From Candidatus Methanomethylicus sp. (GTDB taxonomy: Archaea > Thermoproteota > Methanomethylicia > Methanomethylicales > Methanomethylicaceae), in the NCBI GenBank assembly GCA_028683025.1, contig JAJRAB010000086.1:1-10871 (forward strand): 10,871 bases of DNA, written 5' to 3'. The translations under genes and the position numbers were made by a program. Shown piece by piece: positions 5,979 through 10,871 of the stretch. Each line of letters opens with the position of its first letter. Within the stretch, counting starts at the first letter, position 1. Under the pieces are notes generated by a model, which had not been told where the DNA came from, did no database searches, and saw only the letters and a program-made list of their open reading frames with translations.

Positions 5979-8744
5979 TTAATTCTTATTTGAAATGACA
6001 TCCAGTACAGCCGCTTTTACTTTTGCTGCCGCCTCATCAAACCGGTCCAGCTCGGTAAGGGGAACCCTTCCCTGCCCCAGATCGGGCTTTCCTCCACCTT
6101 TCCCTTTAAGCAGAATCATTACTTCCCCTAGTATTTTTCCGGCATTTAATCCGTTATTCATAGCTTCGCTCCCAGTTATTAGGATAAAGCTGCCATCAAT
6201 TTTTGATGCCATCAGAAGCACCAGCCAAGGTTCCTGGGCTACCAAACATGATCCAATTACTAGCAGGTCCGTACCGATGAGCCCTTCAAAGTCGCGTGAA
6301 GCCAGCTTGAATTTATCGATGCTTTCAGCTTTTTCGAACAATGTGGGAGCAACCTCTAATGCCAATGACCTGCGAAGCCGATCCATGTCTTTTCTGCTGG
6401 CTGCATAGTCTTCCACCATTTTTGCGGCAGCTGCCTCAATGCGTTCAATAGGGGAATTAATCGCAACCGCAACGTTTTGGAGTACGGTTTCCATGCCCTG
6501 TACAACATTAAGTGCTGCCTCCCCCGATGCGAATTGTATACGCTCTACGCCATCCTGTATTCTCTCCGATTTTATGATTTTGATGAGGCCAATTTCGCCA
6601 GTGTTGGCACAGTGAATTCCCCCGCAGGCTTCAACATCCCAGCCCTCGGTCTCCACAACCCTTATGGTTGGGCCATAAACCACGCCACCCTGATAGAGCC
6701 TGAAGCCAAATTTCTGTTCGGCCTTATTTCTTTCTTCAAAGTAGGTTTTGATAGGGCGGCATTCCTCAACTGTTCGGTTTGCCAAAGTCTCAATCTGCCG
6801 CAGCTGTTCGGATGTAATTTTTTCAAAATGGGATACATCAAGGCGGCTCCATTCTACATATTTTTGGGCGCCCACCTGCCATACATGATCCCCCAAAATT
6901 CTACGGGCTGCGCCAAGCAGAATGTGGGTTGAAGAATGGTGTTTAGCCAGGGCTGTCCGCCTATGCCAATCAACCAGGCACTCCACTTCCTCGCCTTCCT
7001 TCAAATCGCCAACTCCTTTTACAAAATGGACGACGATCCCCCTTGATTTCTGGGTTTCAATAACTTGGATAACATGGCCATTCCAGACCAATTGGCCCAA
7101 GTCGCTGAGTTGTCCTCCTCCCTCGGGATAGAATATGGTTTTGTCCAGAACTACACGTCGGGTATCAGAATAGAGGACTTTGGCTCTTAGGTGCTGGGCT
7201 TTTGGCTGACTGTAATAAGCTAAATCGGTGGGGGGCAGTGAAGGTATCTCCTCCAAGATATCCTTCGCAACGGATTCTTTCTCTTCGTCGCTTTGGCTGG
7301 AGTGCCTGTCAGCAACTATGGTGTCAAAGGTATCTGGAATATCCACAATGACACCCTGGGTCGCACATACCTCTTTTACCACTTCAGGCGGTAATCCGTT
7401 CGAATCATAAAGCTGGATTAATTTTTCCATTGGCAGGATCCCGGTTTTACTCAGTCCTTCTGATTTTATTATCCTTGTTACGAGGCTTTTACCCTGTTCA
7501 ATAGTTCTGCCATAGCGCGCCACCTCCAAGTCAGCGACCTTGGAGACGTAATCTTCATTCTGTTTAAGATCAGGATATTGATCACTCCAGTGATTCAGCT
7601 GCATCCTGAGAAGTTCAGAGAGGGGCTGTTTAATGCCCAAGGATTCCATTAGTCTATGGGTTCTTCTTACCAGTAATCTTGCCAAGTAGCCAGCCTGGAC
7701 GTTTGATGGGACTATTCCATCACTCAGCATGAATGCAAGGGTTTTTGTGTGATCGAGGATAGCATGGAGTGTTTCAATCGGGAACATTGCCTGTTCCAGA
7801 CTGCTGGGGCTAGTCCCAAGCAGTCCAGCTACATGAGCTCTAGCTTCCTTTAGCGAACCAGCATCAACGACATTCATCAAGCCTGCATATTTTGTAGTCT
7901 CGGCAAGAGCCTTGCTATTAGGGCGTTCAATCCCTGCGATCTCAATGAAGTCATCCAGCAGGCTCCCATAAATGGCTTCAAATGCAGTTGGCGTTCCCTG
8001 GCTAATCCAAGTAAAACGTTCAAGCCCATAACCTGTATCAACAATCCTAATTGGAAGCTCGCGGTAGCTGTCTCCGACTTTTTTGTATTGCATGAATACG
8101 AGGGTTGACAATTCAATCCCCCTGACCATGCCTTCCAAGTCAGGACCTGCATCGCCACCTCCCTCCCACCAATGCTCAATGTAGGATATCTCTTCACCAG
8201 GGATGCCAAGATCCTTTGTAACGAATTCATGATGGTACTTTACGGTTTCCTCTTTCCAATAGATCTCCTTTTCCTTGGTGGAGAAAGCATGGTGTGCCAT
8301 CATCTCAAAGATGCTCAGATGTCGACCGCCAGTTTTACCAACATTGTCCAAATCATTCATCCTAATGCAGGGCTGGGAAATGGTGAGCGGGTTGAATGGC
8401 GGCGGTACATCCCCACTGGTTACATGGGGTTGGAAGCAGGCAATGGAAGCAATTGTTAGGAATATATCATCCCTCCACCTTGCCACAACAGGGTATCGAC
8501 CAAGTCGTGTATGCCCATTTCTTTCGAAAAAGGAAAGGAAAGCTTCTCTCATTTCTTTAATGCTGAAACTCCGCCTAGTTGGTGGGGAATTAATGAAGGT
8601 ATAAGGGACGCAAGGAGAGTCCCCACAGAGATCTTGGTTTGGATCCAATGTCCAGAAATGCCTCTTGCAGCTTTTACACTCCTTTCTTTGGAATCCATTT
8701 TCCCTAAAGAATTGTAGATTGTAGGCATCTGAACCCGGATGCAT
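5979..8744 (-). CDS. alaS: Alanyl-tRNA synthetase, archaeal type
   Basis: This class II synthetase charges tRNA-Ala and edits mischarged Ser and Gly. The 921 residues are of normal archaeal length. The archaeal N-terminal extension carries the Cys cluster C23, C26, C40 and C45 (CKSCKRHFWTLDPNQDLCGD starts at 23). The catalytic domain follows with FEMMAHHAFS (146-155) and GYGLERF (238-244). The editing domain starts near 515 with GGGQLSD (542-548). Its four zinc ligands are all present: H603 and H607 in HSSTH, and C707 and H711 in CGGIH. A helical region leads to the C-Ala/DHHA1 domain with GGGKPDLGQG (883-892). The start is the ATG at 8744, with caggtc 5 bases upstream (aggt at 8751-8754), and the N-terminus aligns with the family. 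It appears to be the first gene of the alaS-leuS-DUF434 unit. No clear TATA box is visible in the 93 bp before it. Nothing looks broken. Confidence 0.96.
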   Translation of the reverse strand: MHPGSDAYNLQFFRENGFQRKECKSCKRHFWTLDPNQDLCGDSPCVPYTFINSPPTRRSFSIKEMREAFLSFFERNGHTRLGRYPVVARWRDDIFLTIASIACFQPHVTSGDVPPPFNPLTISQPCIRMNDLDNVGKTGGRHLSIFEMMAHHAFSTKEKEIYWKEETVKYHHEFVTKDLGIPGEEISYIEHWWEGGGDAGPDLEGMVRGIELSTLVFMQYKKVGDSYRELPIRIVDTGYGLERFTWISQGTPTAFEAIYGSLLDDFIEIAGIERPNSKALAETTKYAGLMNVVDAGSLKEARAHVAGLLGTSPSSLEQAMFPIETLHAILDHTKTLAFMLSDGIVPSNVQAGYLARLLVRRTHRLMESLGIKQPLSELLRMQLNHWSDQYPDLKQNEDYVSKVADLEVARYGRTIEQGKSLVTRIIKSEGLSKTGILPMEKLIQLYDSNGLPPEVVKEVCATQGVIVDIPDTFDTIVADRHSSQSDEEKESVAKDILEEIPSLPPTDLAYYSQPKAQHLRAKVLYSDTRRVVLDKTIFYPEGGGQLSDLGQLVWNGHVIQVIETQKSRGIVVHFVKGVGDLKEGEEVECLVDWHRRTALAKHHSSTHILLGAARRILGDHVWQVGAQKYVEWSRLDVSHFEKITSEQLRQIETLANRTVEECRPIKTYFEERNKAEQKFGFRLYQGGVVYGPTIRVVETEGWDVEACGGIHCANTGEIGLIKIIKSERIQDGVERIQFASGEAALNVVQGMETVLQNVAVAINSPIERIEAAAAKMVEDYAASRKDMDRLRRSLALEVAPTLFEKAESIDKFKLASRDFEGLIGTDLLVIGSCLVAQEPWLVLLMASKIDGSFILITGSEAMNNGLNAGKILGEVMILLKGKGGGKPDLGQGRVPLTELDRFDEAAAKVKAAVLDVISNKN

Positions 8745-8785
8745 GAATTTGACCTGCCTTTATTGCCTATGGACATAATTAGTTC

Positions 8786-8791
8786 AAAAAA
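8786..8791 (-). terminator. T-run, possible terminator of the VWA/unknown-protein unit
   Basis: On the minus strand six T follow ccc, 46 bases past the stop codon of the 192-residue gene and 41 bases before the alaS ATG. Archaeal polymerases often stop at such runs. There is no convincing hairpin, and the close spacing to alaS leaves little room for a separate promoter, so read-through into alaS is also possible. Confidence 0.3.
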
Positions 8792-8837
8792 GGGATAGTT
8801 AAACATTATCTAGATTTGGATGTTAATGGATAATTTT

Positions 8838-9416
8838 TCACTCGATTATTTCTATATTGATGCTGCTCTTCGAATTTGAGGATCGAATTCGTTTTTTGGC
8901 TATTGTAACCATATCCTTTAGGCGCGCATCATTGATTTCGTTAGAAAGCCGGCTGATATTATCCAGTTCATCTGGATCAATTTTCTCATTCTTCAGCATC
9001 TCTGATAATCTTGCCAATGCCTCTTCTACATTTTGGTTTTTGGAAGCTGTTGCATGGTGTTGTTTTAACAAAATGTCTATTCCTGCGCTGCCAGATACTA
9101 TTTCAAGGATTTGACCATCGCCACTCACTCTCAAGGTGCCACCAACGTAATTGATGAGCCATCCATTCTCTGAGGGGGTGAACAGGTAGCGGTCGCCATT
9201 CTCAATCAAAGTGAATTCCCCCCGCAAAACATACCGCAAGATGGTCAGATAAGAACCAGTGTTGAGCATAAAGGCATCATAAGATTGGATAGGTCTTGAA
9301 AAATTGAGCCTCCCCGAAGCATTGAGGAAATGGGTATAGCCCCCTTCGTTTTGTTTAAGGACTACAAATCTTGTACCGGCTTCTTCGACCTCCCTATATA
9401 CCAATGGCTCAGACAT
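8838..9416 (-). CDS. Unrecognised 192-residue protein next to a VWA gene
   Basis: I do not recognise this family. Residues 1-115 look mostly beta: alternating hydrophobic strands such as FVVL, YLTILRYVL, EFTLI and GWLINYVGGTLRV are broken by Gly/Asn turns, suggesting a compact barrel or sandwich. Residues 128-178 are charged and probably helical (EEALARLSEMLKNEKIDPDE), perhaps a coiled coil or partner-binding tail. There is no signal peptide, membrane segment or Cys; two His (H120, H121) sit between the two parts. The ATG at 9416 has tgatc 4 bases upstream, part of an archaeal Shine-Dalgarno sequence. The gene begins 45 bp after the VWA gene stop on the same strand, so co-transcription is likely and it may be a partner or substrate of the VWA protein. 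Its length, complete frame and ribosome binding site make it a real gene; its function is unknown. Confidence 0.75.
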   Translation of the reverse strand: MSEPLVYREVEEAGTRFVVLKQNEGGYTHFLNASGRLNFSRPIQSYDAFMLNTGSYLTILRYVLRGEFTLIENGDRYLFTPSENGWLINYVGGTLRVSGDGQILEIVSGSAGIDILLKQHHATASKNQNVEEALARLSEMLKNEKIDPDELDNISRLSNEINDARLKDMVTIAKKRIRSSNSKSSINIEIIE

Positions 9417-9461
9417 TATGGATCAAACAATATACATGAACGACTCCAATTTTAACCTGAC

Positions 9462-10871
9462 TTAACCAGGTGGCTTAGAAATGCCGACCTCTGGCTCAAA
9501 TAGCACTTTGGCCATTATTCCAAGAAAAAGTCGTGGGAAGCTGTCGAAGCTATCAATAGTGAAGCTTATTGGAAAATATTTTTGGATCCCAACATTGTCA
9601 TGGGTTCCGATGCCAATGGTGAATACATCTTTGGCAAAGGCTCTTTTTACAGCTGCTTTTGTATGTTCTCGGGGATCCTTGCTCCCGCAGGTATTGGGTT
9701 CTCCATCGGTTATGACCAGCAGTACCTTTGTCTCAGATGGAAATTTTTCGAAACGGTTAACACAAAAATCAATGCTGTCGCAGATATTTGTGGTGCCGCC
9801 AGAATACATGCCCCCGATTCTTGACTTTACGGTCTTGTCGTAGCCTTCATTGAAGTCTTTAATTACGTAAAAATTATTGCTGAAGGCACACATGCAGAAG
9901 TCACTCCTGTTGAAGACGGTATTGGCAACTTCAGAAAGGATTATGGTAAGCCGTGTAACCTCCGAGGCTTTAACGCTGCTGCTCACGTCGGTAAGGATTA
10001 GCCATTTTGTATCATAATCTTTCTCAATGTAGCGCTTGAAGAGGTGGCGATCATCATTTAGAAGTCGCTGGAGGAAATCATGTGCCAGATTTTGGCCAGA
10101 CAAATAATTTTCATCCCAATCCTCAGCCTGTTTGATTGATTGGAATGCACAGGTCAAGCATTTGATTTGGTGTTGGATTTCAGCTTTGCATTGGTAATAA
10201 AAATCCAGATTTTCCAGTGGGAGCATTATGTCCAAGGGGTTCTTTGAAAAATGACCCTTAATGCGATCTTCACGCATTGTCTTCAAATTAAGTGGTCCTT
10301 GGCGCGTATCACTGCCAAAGATGTCGTCGATGAGCTTAGTTTCTACGGCGGTTGGCTCCAAGCTGATTCCATAGATTCGGGAAAACTCCTGCCTTACTTG
10401 GTCGATGAAATCGCTTTTTCCTTTCCCAGATATCCCTAAAGCCCGCAAGCCAGGGGTATTTGGTTCGGCATCCTCCACAGGCTTTGTGTGAGTTTCGTAT
10501 TTTTGTTGGTTTTCCTCAATCACTTCATCCGAAATTGAATTTTGAATGAGGCTTAAACCTGCTTCCAGGTTATGCCCCTTCAGCTCAGAAGCGATGAGGC
10601 GGTGGATTTCCTCGGCGCAGGTGAGTAGATCCCTTTCAAAGAGGCATGCCCACTTTATTCCGTCAAGGAGAGCAATTACAGAAATTATTTTCTCCTTCTG
10701 GCTTTCTCTAAGCGACGACAAGTCACCCTTGGCTCTCCCAAAAGATGCATATTGCACCAAGGCTGTTGCAAATCGGAATTCTTCTGGAACGTCCTGCAGA
10801 TTGTGGTGATGCAAAAAACTGTTTGAAAAATAGGTTGCAAAGTCCCTCTTGAGGCCAGGATAGCGGTTTAT
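9462..10871 (-). CDS. VWA domain protein, 5' end outside the window
   Basis: The C-terminal part (visible residues about 287-459) is a von Willebrand factor A domain with a complete MIDAS metal site: DVSSS (D295, S297, S299), the Thr in GGTTN (360-361), and D389 in VITDGEPN. Such domains bind partners through Mg2+ and, in prokaryotes, often act with MoxR-type AAA+ ATPases or in metal chelatases (CoxE, NorD and CobT relatives). The preceding part is helical and not recognised by me, with an acidic, Pro-containing linker at about 112-144, reminiscent of chelatase D-type subunits. The frame stays open from the right edge: the first in-frame codons read INRYPGLKRDFATYF, and the TTG at 10814 is an internal Leu. 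At least 469 residues are visible and the true start lies outside. It sits 45 bp before the 192-residue gene. The partner ATPase, if any, would be outside the window. The VWA call is firm. Confidence 0.9.
   Translation of the reverse strand: MNRYPGLKRDFATYFSNSFLHHHNLQDVPEEFRFATALVQYASFGRAKGDLSSLRESQKEKIISVIALLDGIKWACLFERDLLTCAEEIHRLIASELKGHNLEAGLSLIQNSISDEVIEENQQKYETHTKPVEDAEPNTPGLRALGISGKGKSDFIDQVRQEFSRIYGISLEPTAVETKLIDDIFGSDTRQGPLNLKTMREDRIKGHFSKNPLDIMLPLENLDFYYQCKAEIQHQIKCLTCAFQSIKQAEDWDENYLSGQNLAHDFLQRLLNDDRHLFKRYIEKDYDTKWLILTDVSSSVKASEVTRLTIILSEVANTVFNRSDFCMCAFSNNFYVIKDFNEGYDKTVKSRIGGMYSGGTTNICDSIDFCVNRFEKFPSETKVLLVITDGEPNTCGSKDPREHTKAAVKRAFAKDVFTIGIGTHDNVGIQKYFPISFTIDSFDSFPRLFLGIMAKVLFEPEVGISKPPG

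Noticed and set aside
1..10871. CRISPR arrays, insertion sequences, phage genes or integration at the tRNA
   Set aside because: No regularly spaced repeats, transposase or integrase motifs, or duplicated tRNA 3' end were seen. The tRNA is intact and flanked by housekeeping genes.

Overview
The window looks like a piece of an archaeal chromosome, probably euryarchaeal. The evidence is a Trm5b-type tRNA m1G37 methyltransferase, archaeal forms of alanyl- and leucyl-tRNA synthetase (the AlaRS has the archaeal N-terminal Cys cluster), a DUF434-type protein, TATA-box-like promoter elements, and a tRNA gene with an encoded CCA end. A Thermoplasmata-like lineage is a guess; nothing here fixes the phylum. 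I saw no mobile element, CRISPR array, rRNA gene or in-frame lesion. Coding density is high, and no stretch above 300 bases lacks a gene.

Left part (1-2280). The first 21 codons of a CheY-like response regulator run off the left edge on the minus strand. Its upstream region holds a TATA-like element and an imperfect inverted repeat. Next comes trm5b on the minus strand. A divergent promoter region separates it from a plus-strand class I SAM methyltransferase with a hydrophobic C-terminal segment, which ends at a short hairpin plus T-run.

Middle part (2300-8744). This is a minus-strand translation block, read right to left: alaS, leuS (24 bp gap), a DUF434-family protein overlapping the leuS stop, then tRNA-Arg(CCU). 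The tRNA appears to have its own TATA box, which contains the stop codon of the DUF434 gene. The DUF434 protein has a C-terminal domain with acidic residues spaced as in PIN/NYN-like nucleases.

Right part (8838-10871). Two minus-strand genes sit upstream of alaS: a VWA protein with an intact MIDAS metal site, whose frame is still open at the right edge so its N-terminus is missing, and a 192-residue protein I do not recognise. They are 45 bp apart and probably co-transcribed.

No clearly undescribed system stands out. The best leads are the VWA plus unknown-protein pair, the PIN-like DUF434 protein coupled to leuS, and the inverted repeat in the response-regulator promoter.
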